Positions 38,610-48,800 are shown, numbered from the stretch's first letter. The stretch: DNA of 64,000 bases from Anatilimnocola floriformis (GCF_024256385.1 NZ_JAMLFW010000001.1:2666001-2730000); one strand, 5' to 3'. The notes: a model not told the origin generated them from the letters alone. Translations and numbers: made by a program.

Positions 38610-40526
38610 ATGGACGACGATTATAAAATTCATTTGAATTTTCTAGCGATCGACGAATTACCGACATTTCGCGTATTTCGCAAACACCGACTAGAAGGGG
38701 AACCCCGACCAAGTCCAGACACTGCATCTTATTCTTTTGCGATCGAAGGCAATTCGGAGCAGCGATCAACTTATTGGGTGCGCTGGGATGCGACAGTTGG
38801 ATATGCAGAGTATTGGGCCGAACCGTCCGAAAATAATGATCTGACCCGCGCAGCACTCTTTCAATCGCTGGCCTCCGCCGCTGCGGCATCACTGGCACCG
38901 ACAGAGTACGTTAGATCGAGTGGGTTCATCGACGAATTGTCGTTCATAATGCGTCGGCACAAGGAAGGAAACGAGGTGCTGGTCGTCCAGCCGTATTTTT
39001 TAAGAGAGGCACAGCAATTCGGCCTCTTGGCCGGATTTCACTTCCGCAAAGCGGATGACTGCGCCTTTTCAAGGCGTGTTCAGCAATTGAGCCTGAGCCT
39101 TGATCGGCAATATCGTCGCAATATCGATTTCTATTTTGATTGGGCGTCCCGTGTTCAGGCCTTTCTAAACGAGCGCGAGCAAGTATTTTCCACGTTAAAA
39201 TTGCCAGGAAACACTAGAAGTATATCTCTGACTCTTGACTTCAAGCCATTGCCTGCACGCCGCCTTCGCTCGCGCCTGTACGTATTTGCCAATGATCGTG
39301 AATCCAAGAGCCAGTTCTCAGGACTTCGAGATTTTGGGCCATTAAAGCCGCTAGATCAGCCTCCTAACCTCCTGTTCGTATTTCGAGAACAAGATCGACC
39401 GGCCGCGAGAACACTAGCTGCCGGATTGAAGGGATCCAAGACGCGGGAGCGATTTAGCTTCCCTGGCTTCCAGTCACTTTTCAAATCGGCCCTAAATATC
39501 GATTCGAAACCAGTGATTTTGCCCGACGTTTCGCAAGAGTCGATGGTTTCGGCATTGAGCGAAGTGCGATCTAGGCGGGCATTGGACCCATCAATACTAC
39601 CTGTCGTTGTCCTTCCAGATGGTGACGACAACGGGTATCTGGCGCACAAGGCGGGATTTACTAACGCCGGAATTGCAACGCAGGTTTGCACACTTCCGAT
39701 AATCCTCGACGACAACGCGCTGAAGTGGGCGATTGCCAACATCGCTCTGCAGGTATTTTGCAAGGCGGGAGGATTGCCATGGAAAGTTCGGCCATCATCA
39801 GAACCTACGTTAATCGTAGGGATTAGTCAGTCGCACAAGATTCGGAAAAGCGACGACGGAAGAAGCATTGTTGACAAATATTTCGCGTTCACGGTGATGA
39901 CCGATAACAGCGGATTATTTCAAAACATTCAAGTTCTGGGCGAAGCTGGCGACAAGACGGATTATTTGGCTCAGCTTAATCAGAACCTCTCCACTATTCT
40001 CGCGACAGAATCACAACGGTTCTCGCGTGTTGTCGTTCACACGTCATTTAAGCTTAAGCGCGAAGAGATTAACGCAATTCAAACTACAGTTGCAAAGGCA
40101 AGCCAAAAATCGGTCGGAGATTGTCGCTTTGCAGTTGTGAAAGTAAATCACAAATGTCGCTTCTTTGGTACAAACCGACGGGTGAATAGTCTCGTCCCCT
40201 ACGAAGGCACTATCGTTCGGCTTGGAGGCGGCGAATATCTGTCGTGGTTCGAAGGAATATTTCCTGACAAGCCGACTGTGAATCGGCGGTACTCAGGGCC
40301 GTCTCACCTTCAGTTTTTGCGTGTTTCCGATGACAAATCGCTTTCTGACAATGAATTGCTTCAGGACCTCGTGAATCTGTCGGGTGCCAATTGGAGAGGG
40401 TTCAATGCCAAGAGCGCGCCTGTTTCAGTATTCTATTGCCACCTTGTTGCCGATGTTGTTCATAATTTTCACGACTTAGGACTGCCGCTTCCAGAAGTCC
40501 AAGTGTTTCGCCCGTGGTTTCTATGA
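38610..40526 (+). CDS. catalytically inactive prokaryotic Argonaute (MID-PIWI with APAZ/N-L1-L2-like N-terminus)
   Basis: AGGA precedes ATG 38610. Residues about 252-395 are a MID domain with the 5'-phosphate pocket set: H346-K347, Q358 and K385 (YLAHK, TQVCTLPII, NIALQVFCKAGGLPWK). Residues about 396-638 are PIWI, but the DEDX site is gone: VGISQS has Ser406 for the first Asp, and VVVHTSFK has no Asp at the RDG position. Residues 1-250 lack an obvious PAZ; 'RRVQQLSLSLDRQYRRNIDFYFD' resembles the APAZ/L1-L2 region of SPARSA/SPARTA partners. At 638 residues it is longer than short pAgos and shorter than most long ones. Codons are AT-richer than in neighbours. It forms an operon with the SIR2 gene ten bases downstream and is a guide-directed sensor by inference. 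Confidence 0.85.
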   Translation: MDDDYKIHLNFLAIDELPTFRVFRKHRLEGEPRPSPDTASYSFAIEGNSEQRSTYWVRWDATVGYAEYWAEPSENNDLTRAALFQSLASAAAASLAPTEYVRSSGFIDELSFIMRRHKEGNEVLVVQPYFLREAQQFGLLAGFHFRKADDCAFSRRVQQLSLSLDRQYRRNIDFYFDWASRVQAFLNEREQVFSTLKLPGNTRSISLTLDFKPLPARRLRSRLYVFANDRESKSQFSGLRDFGPLKPLDQPPNLLFVFREQDRPAARTLAAGLKGSKTRERFSFPGFQSLFKSALNIDSKPVILPDVSQESMVSALSEVRSRRALDPSILPVVVLPDGDDNGYLAHKAGFTNAGIATQVCTLPIILDDNALKWAIANIALQVFCKAGGLPWKVRPSSEPTLIVGISQSHKIRKSDDGRSIVDKYFAFTVMTDNSGLFQNIQVLGEAGDKTDYLAQLNQNLSTILATESQRFSRVVVHTSFKLKREEINAIQTTVAKASQKSVGDCRFAVVKVNHKCRFFGTNRRVNSLVPYEGTIVRLGGGEYLSWFEGIFPDKPTVNRRYSGPSHLQFLRVSDDKSLSDNELLQDLVNLSGANWRGFNAKSAPVSVFYCHLVADVVHNFHDLGLPLPEVQVFRPWFL

Positions 40527-40536
40527 TCGTCTTACC

Positions 40537-41622
40537 ATGAGTCGTTCGTCCGACATAATATTGCTACTGGGAGCCGGCGCCAGCGTTGAGGCCGGGATCC
40601 CGGCTTCCGCCACGATGATCGATAAAATCGAGTCCTTGCTGGCAGTCAATGATGAATGGCAGGAGTATCGTGAACTGTATCATCATGTGAAGAGCGCTCT
40701 TTATTTTTCGGCAGGAATCAAGGGAAGATTCAATCTCGACGTGTCGTACAACATTGAAGTGATGGTAAACGCGCTGTACGAGTTGGAAAGGAACGAAGAG
40801 CATCCACTATACCCATTCATTGCATCATGGAACTCTCGTTTTGTAGGTCTTGCGGGGCCGGCTTTCGAGCGAATCAAGAAATTCCGAAAGGTCATTTTGC
40901 GCGAACTTAAGAAATGGATGTGCCCGGAGAATACTGCCCAAGGAGACTACTTCCGCGGACTCTCGCATCTTCAGTCAGTACTGACTTATCCGCTACGAAT
41001 CTTCTCGTTAAATTATGATCTTTGTGTAGAACGCCTTGAGCGCGAAGGCACTAAGATCGAGGCCGGATTCCCCGGCCATGGGCCAGACGCTGCTTGGGAT
41101 TGGGAGCGATTTGAAGGGGGAGACTCCGGATCAAACCAACCGCCACAGATTTTGCTGTATAAACTGCACGGCTCAATCGACTGGAAACGGGATACGAATC
41201 AGAATCTCTATCGTGTGGAGCAGATTGAGAATGTCGAACCAAATAGGATGGAAATAATCTTCGGCCGTGATTTTAAGCTCGAAGCTGCTGATCCGTACTT
41301 ATTCTATGCTTACGAGTTCCGGCGACATTCGTTGCTCGCGCGCCTGATAGTAACTATTGGCTACAGCTTTGGGGATTGGCATATTAACAAAATGCTCGTT
41401 CAGGCGATGCGCGAGGATGGCACTCGCAAGATTATGGTTGTGTCGCGAGTTCAAAACGCACAAGATGCCGAAACCAAGAAGAAAGAGATCGCGGATCGCC
41501 TTAAGTTGACAGACGAAAGAATCATTGTCGTCGAAGGCTCCGCGAAAACTTTTCTCGAGTCTGCTGATCTTGGGAAAGTAGTCGTTGGAAGTGTGCCGCA
41601 AGGCGCAGACGAGCCGTTTTAA
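40537..41622 (+). CDS. SIR2-domain effector paired with Argonaute
   Basis: Starts ten bases after the Argonaute stop. The 361-residue protein is a single SIR2 domain: NAD-binding GAGAS (12-16) with 'EAGIP', catalytic Asn159 in SLNYD, His211 in KLHGSIDW, and 'IVTIGYSFGDWH' (272-282). Known pAgo-linked SIR2 proteins deplete NAD+ after target recognition, killing the infected cell. In SPARSA the SIR2 protein carries the APAZ domain; here the chain ends soon after SIR2, so APAZ is absent from it. No membrane segment. NADase activity and partnership with the Argonaute are inferred from motifs and gene order. Confidence 0.88.
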   Translation: MSRSSDIILLLGAGASVEAGIPASATMIDKIESLLAVNDEWQEYRELYHHVKSALYFSAGIKGRFNLDVSYNIEVMVNALYELERNEEHPLYPFIASWNSRFVGLAGPAFERIKKFRKVILRELKKWMCPENTAQGDYFRGLSHLQSVLTYPLRIFSLNYDLCVERLEREGTKIEAGFPGHGPDAAWDWERFEGGDSGSNQPPQILLYKLHGSIDWKRDTNQNLYRVEQIENVEPNRMEIIFGRDFKLEAADPYLFYAYEFRRHSLLARLIVTIGYSFGDWHINKMLVQAMREDGTRKIMVVSRVQNAQDAETKKKEIADRLKLTDERIIVVEGSAKTFLESADLGKVVVGSVPQGADEPF

Positions 41623-41774
41623 CGTGTCGAAAGTAGCTTGCTCAGCGAGAGAAAGCTGCACACATTTCGAGGAGGCTTGTTCGATGGCTAAAGATTCGTT
41701 GCTAGAGGCGACTTGAATTAAGTGCGCGCAAGTTGGGGTACATCAATTTTGCGGCAAACGTTCTCCCCACTTCG

Positions 41775-41816
41775 GCCCCTCACCCCGGCCCTCTCCCCTG
41801 AGTACAGGGGCGAGGG
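41775..41816. repeat. dispersed palindromic repeat, copy A
   Basis: The 24-base segment 41775-41798 (starting GCCCCTCACCCCGGCCCTCT) recurs at 57386-57409 with one mismatch. Its 3' half pairs with 41805-41816 (CCCTCTCCCCTG against CAGGGGCGAGGG, one mismatch, four-base loop). It lies between the convergent SIR2 and DUF1501 genes and could end transcription from either side. Such C-rich repeats are widespread in bacterial spacers. Confidence 0.7.
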
Positions 41817-41904
41817 AGATTTGAACTCGCGGGCGCGAGGCGAATGAAAGCGAGGAGGACTCGGTTAGCGCAGCGAGTTAATAGCGAGAGTGAATTCAGC
41901 GACG

Positions 41905-43284
41905 TTAAATCAATTCCCGCATCGGCTGGGCCTGGTCTTGGACCAAGTATTGTGGCCGGCCGCTGAGGTCGTTGACGGTGGCGTGGGGGCTGATGCCGAG
42001 GTGGTGGTAGAGGGTCGCGAAGATTTCGCCGAAGCGGGTTGGGCGGCTGGTGGCTTCGCCGGCGTGTTTGTCGGTGCTGCCGATGATTTGGCCCGTGCGG
42101 AAGCCGCCGCCGGCGAGCAGGCAGCTGTTTACGTTTGGCCAGTGGTCGCGGCCGTTGATCTTGCTGATGATCGGCGTGCGGCCGAATTCGCCCCAGACGA
42201 CGACGGCGACCTCTTTTTCGAGGCCGCGATCTTTCAGATCGTCGAGCAGGCAGGCCAGCGCGTTGTCGAAGACCGGAAAATCTTCTTTCTCGCGGAGGAA
42301 GATGTTGTTGTCGGCGCGGCCTTCGGCGTTTTTGCCGCCGTGCCAGTCCCACTTGCTGTAGTTGACGGTGACGACGCGGCAGCCGGCTTCAACCAGGCGG
42401 CGGGCGAGCAAAAAGCTTTGCGGCACGCGCGGGGCGCCGTTGACGTCGATCATGATGTTCGCATTGCCGGTCCCGTAACGCTCGACGATCTTGGGATCTT
42501 CCTTCGACAGGTCGAGGGCGGCGGCGAGCTTGGACGACGTGAGGATATTGAAGGCTTGTTGGCCGATGCTATCCATGCCGTCGAACAGGCCGTTGCTGTC
42601 GACGTCGCGGCGGAGTCGGTCGAAGCTGCCGAGCAGGTTGCGGCGGTCGCCGAGTCGCTCGGGCGTCACGCCGTGCAGCGTCATGTTTTTGCGAATGTCG
42701 CCCAGGGCGGTGAAGCCCGATTGGGCCACGCCGAGGAAGCCCGGGCCGGGCTCGTTGTACGGGCCGTGCGTCGTGGTGTAGCAGAGGCTGGCAAAGGGCG
42801 GGATGCCGGGGTCGGTGGGGCCCTGAACTTTCGCGACGGTCGAGGCAAACTGCGGCCAGCCACCGGTGGGAGCATTCTGCCGCGACTTTCGGCCGGTGAA
42901 GCACTGATGAGCATCGTGCTCGGCCTGGCTGTCGACGATCGAGCGGACGACGACGAGCTTGTCGGCCCGCTCGTTCATCCGCGGCAGCAGATCGCAAAAC
43001 TCCATGCCGGGAACATTCGACGGCGCGGGACGCATCGGCCCGGCGATTTCGGCCGGCGCGTCGGGCTTCATATCCCACATATCTTGATGGGGCGGCCCGC
43101 CGACGAGGTAGATCATGATGACCGACTTCGTTCCTGGTTTGCGACCGCCGGCGGTCTCGGCTTGCAAGAGTTGCGGCAACGTCAGACCACCGAGTCCAAG
43201 GGCGCCGATCTGCAGAAAGCTGCGGCGAGAAACTCCATTGCAAAGTGAATTGCGCGTGCCTGCGGCGTGAGGAAGGGAAAGCAT
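41905..43284 (-). CDS. DUF1501 protein with Tat signal
   Basis: The 459-residue protein begins with a clear twin-arginine signal (SRRSFLQIGALGLGG). Signatures of DUF1501 follow: '[22 protein letters not shown]', 'VTVNYSKWDWHGGKNAEGRADNNIF', 'AVVVWGEFGRTPIISKINGRDHW' (given as patterns). Compared with the copy at 33999 it is more compact and stands alone, without a PSCyt1 partner. It converges on the SIR2 gene. Periplasmic hydrolase-like role inferred from the alkaline-phosphatase-like fold only. Confidence 0.92.
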   Translation of the reverse strand: MLSLPHAAGTRNSLCNGVSRRSFLQIGALGLGGLTLPQLLQAETAGGRKPGTKSVIMIYLVGGPPHQDMWDMKPDAPAEIAGPMRPAPSNVPGMEFCDLLPRMNERADKLVVVRSIVDSQAEHDAHQCFTGRKSRQNAPTGGWPQFASTVAKVQGPTDPGIPPFASLCYTTTHGPYNEPGPGFLGVAQSGFTALGDIRKNMTLHGVTPERLGDRRNLLGSFDRLRRDVDSNGLFDGMDSIGQQAFNILTSSKLAAALDLSKEDPKIVERYGTGNANIMIDVNGAPRVPQSFLLARRLVEAGCRVVTVNYSKWDWHGGKNAEGRADNNIFLREKEDFPVFDNALACLLDDLKDRGLEKEVAVVVWGEFGRTPIISKINGRDHWPNVNSCLLAGGGFRTGQIIGSTDKHAGEATSRPTRFGEIFATLYHHLGISPHATVNDLSGRPQYLVQDQAQPMRELI

Positions 43285-43664
43285 CGGCGGGACGTCCTGT
43301 GGGTGGGCCGGAGAGGACGGTTTGATGTTATCTCATTATCGGCATCGGATCAATCTTGGTGGATGAAAAGATGGCAGGGACGGGCGGCGAGACGCGAGAG
43401 GCGGGGGGAAGGATCGTGAGCCGAAATACGCTGGTCGAGGTAGCGACTTTGGATTTATTTCGAGAAAGTCAGATTTAAATCTGACAGTGTGTCGTAGTTC
43501 ACAAAGTTTCGTGCGTAGTTACCGCAAAGCGAGTGGCAGCGGCGTTGTGAAGTCGGTCTGAAAAGAAATGACCGGTATTGATTGAGTATCGGGTTTGATC
43601 GCGCGCCGCTGCCAGCGAGTGATCAGTCTATTCAGACTCCTCTCTTCACTCGAAGGTTCTTCGC
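43285..43664. other. intergenic region with a perfect 18-bp palindrome
   Basis: No gene is supported in these 380 bases between the divergent DUF1501 and DUF1559 genes. The only strong feature is the palindrome at 43468-43485. The stretch should contain the promoters of both genes, but none matches the sigma70 consensus well. Confidence 0.6.
43468..43485. promoter_or_regulatory. 18-bp perfect palindrome, possible operator
   Basis: GTCAGATTTAAATCTGAC is exactly self-complementary and lies 180 bases upstream of the DUF1559 start and 184 upstream of the divergent DUF1501 start. Its AT-rich centre in a GC-rich region is typical of a dimeric repressor site. No T-tract supports termination. Confidence 0.5.
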
Positions 43665-44643
43665 ATGTATCTCTCCCTGCGCGCACGGCGTGGATTCACG
43701 CTGGTGGAATTGCTTGCTCGTTGTCATTGCGATCATCGGCGTCCTCGTGGCGTTACTCTTGCCGGCAGTGCAAGCCGCGCGCGAAGCAGCCCGGCGCACC
43801 AGTTGTGCGAACAAAGTTCGGCAGTTGGCGATTGCGGTTCATAACTTTCACGACACGCGCAACAAGTTGCCGCCCGGCGCATCGGCGGCTGTGTATACGG
43901 TGCAGGGCGGTACGACGACGGTGCGGGGCACAAGTTGGATTGTGCATATCTTGCCCTTCATCGAACAAAACGCGCTCTACTCGCAGTATCGCTTTGATAT
44001 GAACTACGACGATGCGGTCAATTCCGCAGTTGGCGACGTGATTATTCCCACACTGTATTGCCCATCGGGCCCGGATCCGAAGAAATACAAAGATCCCAAC
44101 GCCGGCGTAACGACCAACGTGACCACGCATTACTACGGCGTGATGGGGCCATCGGGCGCGGCCAATCCCACGACGATCACCGTCGGTGGCATGACCGTGA
44201 GCTATACCGTTGGCAGCCCCGGTGCCAACGGCGCGTGGTCGGCCGAGGGCATGATGAGCCAGTATCAAGATACGCCGAGCGGCAGCGTGAGCACCGGCCG
44301 CAACATTCGGTTTGCCGATGTGACCGATGGCACCTCGAACACGCTGATGCTCGCCGAGCGCTCGCGGATTTTGCCGGCGACACAGACGAACGACTATCGA
44401 TCGTGGATTCGCGGCCAGAATGGTGGCAGTGGCGCGACCAAGAACGTGATGAACCCAATCAACGCGGTCTACTACAACGGCAGCTCGAACTTCAACGATT
44501 TCAGTTTCGGCAGTCAGCATCCGAACGGTTGCCAGTTTGCCCTGGGCGATGCCTCGCTGAAATTCATGACTGCCAATGTCGACCAGAACATCTACATGGC
44601 CGCGGCGAGCATGGGTGGAGGAGAAGTGATTCAACTGCCGTAG
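43665..44643 (+). CDS. DUF1559 pilin-like protein, frameshifted in the prepilin signal
   Basis: ATG 43665 (with AAGG upstream) encodes the type IV pilin-like start RRGFTLVELL, then leaves frame. A tandem TTGC TTGC (43710-43717) is the cause: dropping one copy restores GFTLVELLVVIAIIGVLVALLLP, the canonical DUF1559 start. Downstream the +1-shifted frame stays open to 44643 and holds the whole DUF1559 body: 'AVQAAREAARRTSCANKVRQLAIAVHNFHDT', 'LPPGAS' and the C-terminal 'SFGSQHPNGCQFALGDASLKFM'. That downstream frame is itself open from 43582, but a product from there would lack a proper prepilin signal. The lesion may be real or a base-calling error. Followed by a small lipoprotein gene. Confidence 0.85.
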
Positions 44644-44698
44644 TGTGCAAAGCGTTAATTAGCCGCCACACAACTCCTCTGCGTTGGAAGTAATTCAC

Positions 44699-45145
44699 AT
44701 GTCTAATCGATCGTTGGTTGCTACTGGTTTCGGCTGCGCTGCAATCTTGGCTTTGTTGTCAGGTTGCGGCGATGGCGCGGGGCATGTCTCCGGCAAAGTC
44801 ACGTTTGGTGGCAAGCCGATTCCCGCGGGCAAGGTTTTGATCCTTCCCGATGGAAGCAAGGGAAACACAGGCGTTTCGGGCTTTGCCGATATCAAAGACG
44901 GCGTGTTCGATACCAAGTTGGCCGGCGGGCATGCTGCTTCCCCGGGGGCGGTGACCTTTGCCGTGGAAGGGATCGATCTCGTGCCGCCGCCAAATGCTCC
45001 GCCGGACGTGACGACGACGGTCCTCTTTCCACGCTATGAAGAAAAAGGCGAGCTGCCGGCCAAAACCAGCACCAAGGATATCGACGTGCCGTTGACCGCG
45101 GCTCAGCGAAACCTGCAGACCGGAACTCAGCACAGAGGTCCGTAG
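44699..45145 (+). CDS. small lipoprotein, carboxypeptidase-regulatory-like
   Basis: GGAAG lies nine bases upstream of ATG 44699. The 148-residue product has a lipoprotein signal with lipobox LLSGC (Cys22) and a transthyretin-like beta domain: 'GHVSGKVTFGGKPIPAGKVLILPDGSKG', which is the pattern found in the small proteins that follow DUF1559 genes across planctomycetes. The spacing of 55 bases suggests cotranscription. It probably sits at the outer membrane near the pilin-like protein. Function unknown. Confidence 0.85.
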   Translation: MSNRSLVATGFGCAAILALLSGCGDGAGHVSGKVTFGGKPIPAGKVLILPDGSKGNTGVSGFADIKDGVFDTKLAGGHAASPGAVTFAVEGIDLVPPPNAPPDVTTTVLFPRYEEKGELPAKTSTKDIDVPLTAAQRNLQTGTQHRGP

Positions 45146-45197
45146 CTCTAGACGATCGTAATTTGACCTGATCGGCAGGACGGTTTAGATTTTGGCC

Positions 45198-45782
45198 GTG
45201 GATCCTGCCTCTTATTCATCGACGAATTCCAGCGTGGTCGCGCGCGTGCGAGCGGCCGATGCGCGGGCTTGGGAACAGTTCGTCGAGCTGTATGGGCCGC
45301 TATTATTTTTCTGGGCTCGCCGCGGCGGATTGAACGCGGCCGATGCGGCCGATCTCACGCAGGACGTTTTCCTCGCTATTGCCCGGTCGATCGATCGCTT
45401 CGACAAAGCCAAGGGCTCGCTGCGCGGTTGGATGCTGACGATCGTCCGCAACAAGGTCGCCGATCACTACCGGCAACGCCCTGCGGCGGTCGCTGGCGGC
45501 GGCACGGAGTTTTTGCGCCGTCTGCAGGAACTGCCCGATGCAGCCGAGGAGGCTCCCGAGGAGCAAAGTCAAACGCAGGCGCTCTTTCGCCGCGCTCTCG
45601 CACAGGTCGAGGCAGAATTTGAACGGCGGACCTGGATGGCCTTTTGGCGGGTCGTGGTCGAGGGGCAAGATACGGCGGCGGTGGCGGCCGACCTGGGGCT
45701 ATCGGCGAGCAGCGTGAGACAGGCCAAGTCGCGAGTGCTACGGAGATTGCGGGAGCAACTGGGCGATTGGCTGCCGGAATAA
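45198..45782 (+). CDS. ECF-family RNA polymerase sigma factor
   Basis: A GTG at 45198 is taken as start; TTG 45192 is an alternative. The 194-residue protein has sigma region 2 (about 18-85: 'WEQFVELYGPLLFFWARRGGL', 'ADLTQDVFLAIARSIDRFD', 'LRGWMLTIVRNKVADHYRQ') and region 4 (about 135-190: 'TAAVAADLGLSASSVRQAKSRVLRRLREQL'). Regions 2 and 4 are joined by an acidic linker. It is 68 bases upstream of a kinase that begins with a zinc-binding segment like that of anti-sigma factors, so the kinase is the likely regulator. Target promoters unknown. Confidence 0.92.
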   Translation: MDPASYSSTNSSVVARVRAADARAWEQFVELYGPLLFFWARRGGLNAADAADLTQDVFLAIARSIDRFDKAKGSLRGWMLTIVRNKVADHYRQRPAAVAGGGTEFLRRLQELPDAAEEAPEEQSQTQALFRRALAQVEAEFERRTWMAFWRVVVEGQDTAAVAADLGLSASSVRQAKSRVLRRLREQLGDWLPE

Positions 45783-45850
45783 AGTCGTGTCACACGGCTG
45801 CGTACTTGGTGGAGTATGGCAATTTCCTCGTATGCCTGATGAAGTGCACC

Positions 45851-48800
45851 ATGGCCAAGCATCCGCAAACTGACGAACTCCGTTCCTATCTGCTGGGAAA
45901 GTTGCCGGAGGCAGCTGCGCAGCAAATCGATTCGCACATCGACGACTGCCCGGCCTGCGAACAGACGATGGCCAGCCTCGACGGCGAAGCCGACACGCTG
46001 ATCACGCAGTTAAATGCGCAGGCGAGTGCAGTGTCGGGCGACGGAACCGATCCGCAACTGCGGCGGGCACTCGATTTTGTCATTCAGCATGGCAAGACGG
46101 TGAGCCCGGGAACTGTTGCCGCGAAAGACGCGAGCCAACCGCCGGCCGAACAGCTGCGCGAGTACAAGCTGCTGGAGAAGCTCGGCGAAGGAGGCATGGG
46201 GGCGGTCTACAAAGCAGTGCACACGCGGCTCAACAAGATCGTGGCGATCAAATTGCTTGCGGCCGACAAAATGCAATCGACCGATGCGGTCGCGCGGTTT
46301 CAGCGCGAGATGTTGGCCGTCGGCAATCTCGATCACCCGCATCTCATTCGCGCACACGACGCTGGTGAAGTCGACGGCCCCCATTTTCTCGTCATGGAGT
46401 TCGTCGCCGGCAGCGATGTGAATCAGATCGTGAAACAGCACGGCCCACTGCCGATCGCCGCGGCGTGCGAGATTGTCCGGCAAGCGGCGCTCGGTCTCGC
46501 CGAGGCGCATCGCCACGGGCTCGTGCATCGCGACGTGAAGCCGTCGAACTTGATGCTGACGAGCAAAGGCCAGGTGAAGGTGCTCGACCTGGGCCTCGCA
46601 CTCCTCGCCGATCAACTGCAGCCGCAGGACCTGACAACCAGCGGACAGATGATGGGGACCATCGACTACATGGCGCCCGAGCAAGGTGGCGACAGCCATC
46701 GAGTGGATGCTCGCGCGGACATCTATAGCCTGGGCGCGACGCTCTACAAATTGCTCACCGGCGATGCGCCCTTCAGCGGACCGCAGCATGACACGCTGAT
46801 GCGAAAGTTTGTCGCGTTATCTTCAGAGAAACCAGCGCCGGTTCGCACGAAGCGGCCTGAAGTGCCGGCGGTGCTCGCGGCGATTGTCGAGCGGATGCTG
46901 GCGAAGGATCCCGCCGCGCGACCAGCCACGGCGGATGAAGTGGCGGCAGCGCTGTCGCCGTTCATTGCAGGTGTCGATCTGAATGGCCTGGTGGCGCTAT
47001 CGGGCGCGGCTGCTTCTTCAGCTCGCGGTAGTGGTGAAGTAGGCGATACCGTTTCCTTGCCGGCGAATTCTCTCGCGCCGGCAGCGACTGCGGAGTTGAA
47101 GATCGCGCAGCATCGTCCGCCGACTCGCAACTGGGTGATTGCGGCAGGCTTTGCCGCGGCAGCACTTCTCGCGCTCGGCGTCGTGTTGATTATTCGCAAT
47201 CGCGACGGGAAAGAGACAGGTCGGCTGGAGCTCAAGCCCGGTGATACCGTCGAGCTACAACAATCGCCAGACAAAGTCCCAGCGATTGCGAATCCACCGA
47301 CTCCGGCCAAACCAGCGATCGACAAGCCAGTCGCGCTGGTCCGCGGAGATCAGCCCGTTCGTTTCTTTCGCACGCTGGCCGGCGCGCTTAATGAGCAACA
47401 ACCGGGCGATTGGTTGGAGCTGCACACCAACGGTCGGGTGGAACTAACGGGAGTCGACTCGGTGAAGGGGCAGTTTCGCATCCGCGCAGCGGCCGGTTAC
47501 CGGCCGATGTTGGTTTTCACGAAGGTCATCCAACTCACCGATGCGGCGGTGCTGGTCGACAGCTGCGATTTTGACATGCGAGTTGTCAATAGTGGCCTGC
47601 AGGGGAATGGTCCAGCCTGGGAATTTCGCGGCTGCCGGATTTGGGGTTACGGTAGTTCGATCATGACTCGCAGCACGAACACGCGATTCGTCAATTGTCT
47701 GCTCGCCTCGGCTGCCACGCTGATTTCGGCGAGCGGCGATAGCGATGTCACGCTCGACAACTGCATCACCGCCGTTTATGGCGGTGTGCTGAGCATGGGC
47801 TACGGCAAGCAACATCTCACCCTGCGAAACAATACTTTCTCGCTGTTTGGCTTTGGCACGCCGACGGTGGTCATGTATACGCGGGCGAACAACGCGACGA
47901 TTCATGTCGAGGCGGAAGGAAATCTCTTTCTGATCAGCAATTCCGGTTTGATCGGACCGATGATGATCGACAACACTATTCCCCCGGCCGAGAAAAACCT
48001 GGAAGAGAAAGTTGTGTGGCGCGGCAAGGAAAATCTGTACGTGGGCAATTGGCAGCTCGCTCCCAACAAACTCGTGGGCGCCGACTTAGCCGATTGGAAT
48101 GCACTCTGGACTCAACCGGAGGAAGGCTCGCGCGGCGCGGCAGAGGTCGATGTCGACTGGATGCAACTTCACAAAGGATCGTTGGCTGCCGTGATGGGGT
48201 ACTTCGAGCCGCTCATCGGTGCGTCGCGGCAACGCCATTCGCTGCCGGATCTGGGGCCTGATGTGGCCAACATGGGGCCCGGCGGTGCCTATCAACGAGC
48301 GCGTGAGCTCGCCCGCGGCAAGCCATTTACTCCCGACGAAATCCGCGAGGAAGTGAGCGACGGCAAGCCGCTCGTCGTGTTTCGCAAAGACGAACACGCC
48401 GGTAGTTATAAGGAATTAAGCGACGCGTTGGCTGCCATGCAGGATGGCGATGTACTGGAGTTCCGAACCGACGCTCTGATCAGCGATGTCGTCAGACCTG
48501 CCAAGCCGCGAACGCTGACGTTGCGGGCCGGCATCGGCTACCAGCCTCGCATCCAGATCAACAGTGAGATTCAAGATCGCCTTATTTTGGAAGGGCTCAC
48601 TTTTCCTCGAGCGATTCAATTTGGGGTTGGGAACAACACAACCAATGCATTTGATGGAACGGGACGGTTAGAGCGCATGAGCCATTGCCTTGTCGAGGGT
48701 GCAGTGCAGGGAGGCATGGGTGGCGGTGATTCGCAGCCCGCCACGATCACGCATTCTTTTGTCCATCGCGTTCATGCTCAGTTGAAGGAAGGCGGTTTGC

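Noticed and set aside
38433-38633. 66-codon minus-strand frame between the SUKH and Argonaute genes
   Set aside because: No family resemblance, no ribosome site, and it overlaps the Argonaute start.
41684-41716. Ten-codon frame (MAKDSLLEAT) behind a strong GAGGAGG site after the SIR2 gene
   Set aside because: Too short to support as a gene; may be the 5' remnant of a lost gene. Recorded only because of the good ribosome site.
41890-43248. Long + strand frame opposite the DUF1501 gene
   Set aside because: The minus strand has the Tat signal and DUF1501 motifs; the + frame is rich in Val/Ala/Asp with no recognisable domain. Similar mirror frames oppose the DUF1501 genes at 34065-35489 and 59951-61333.
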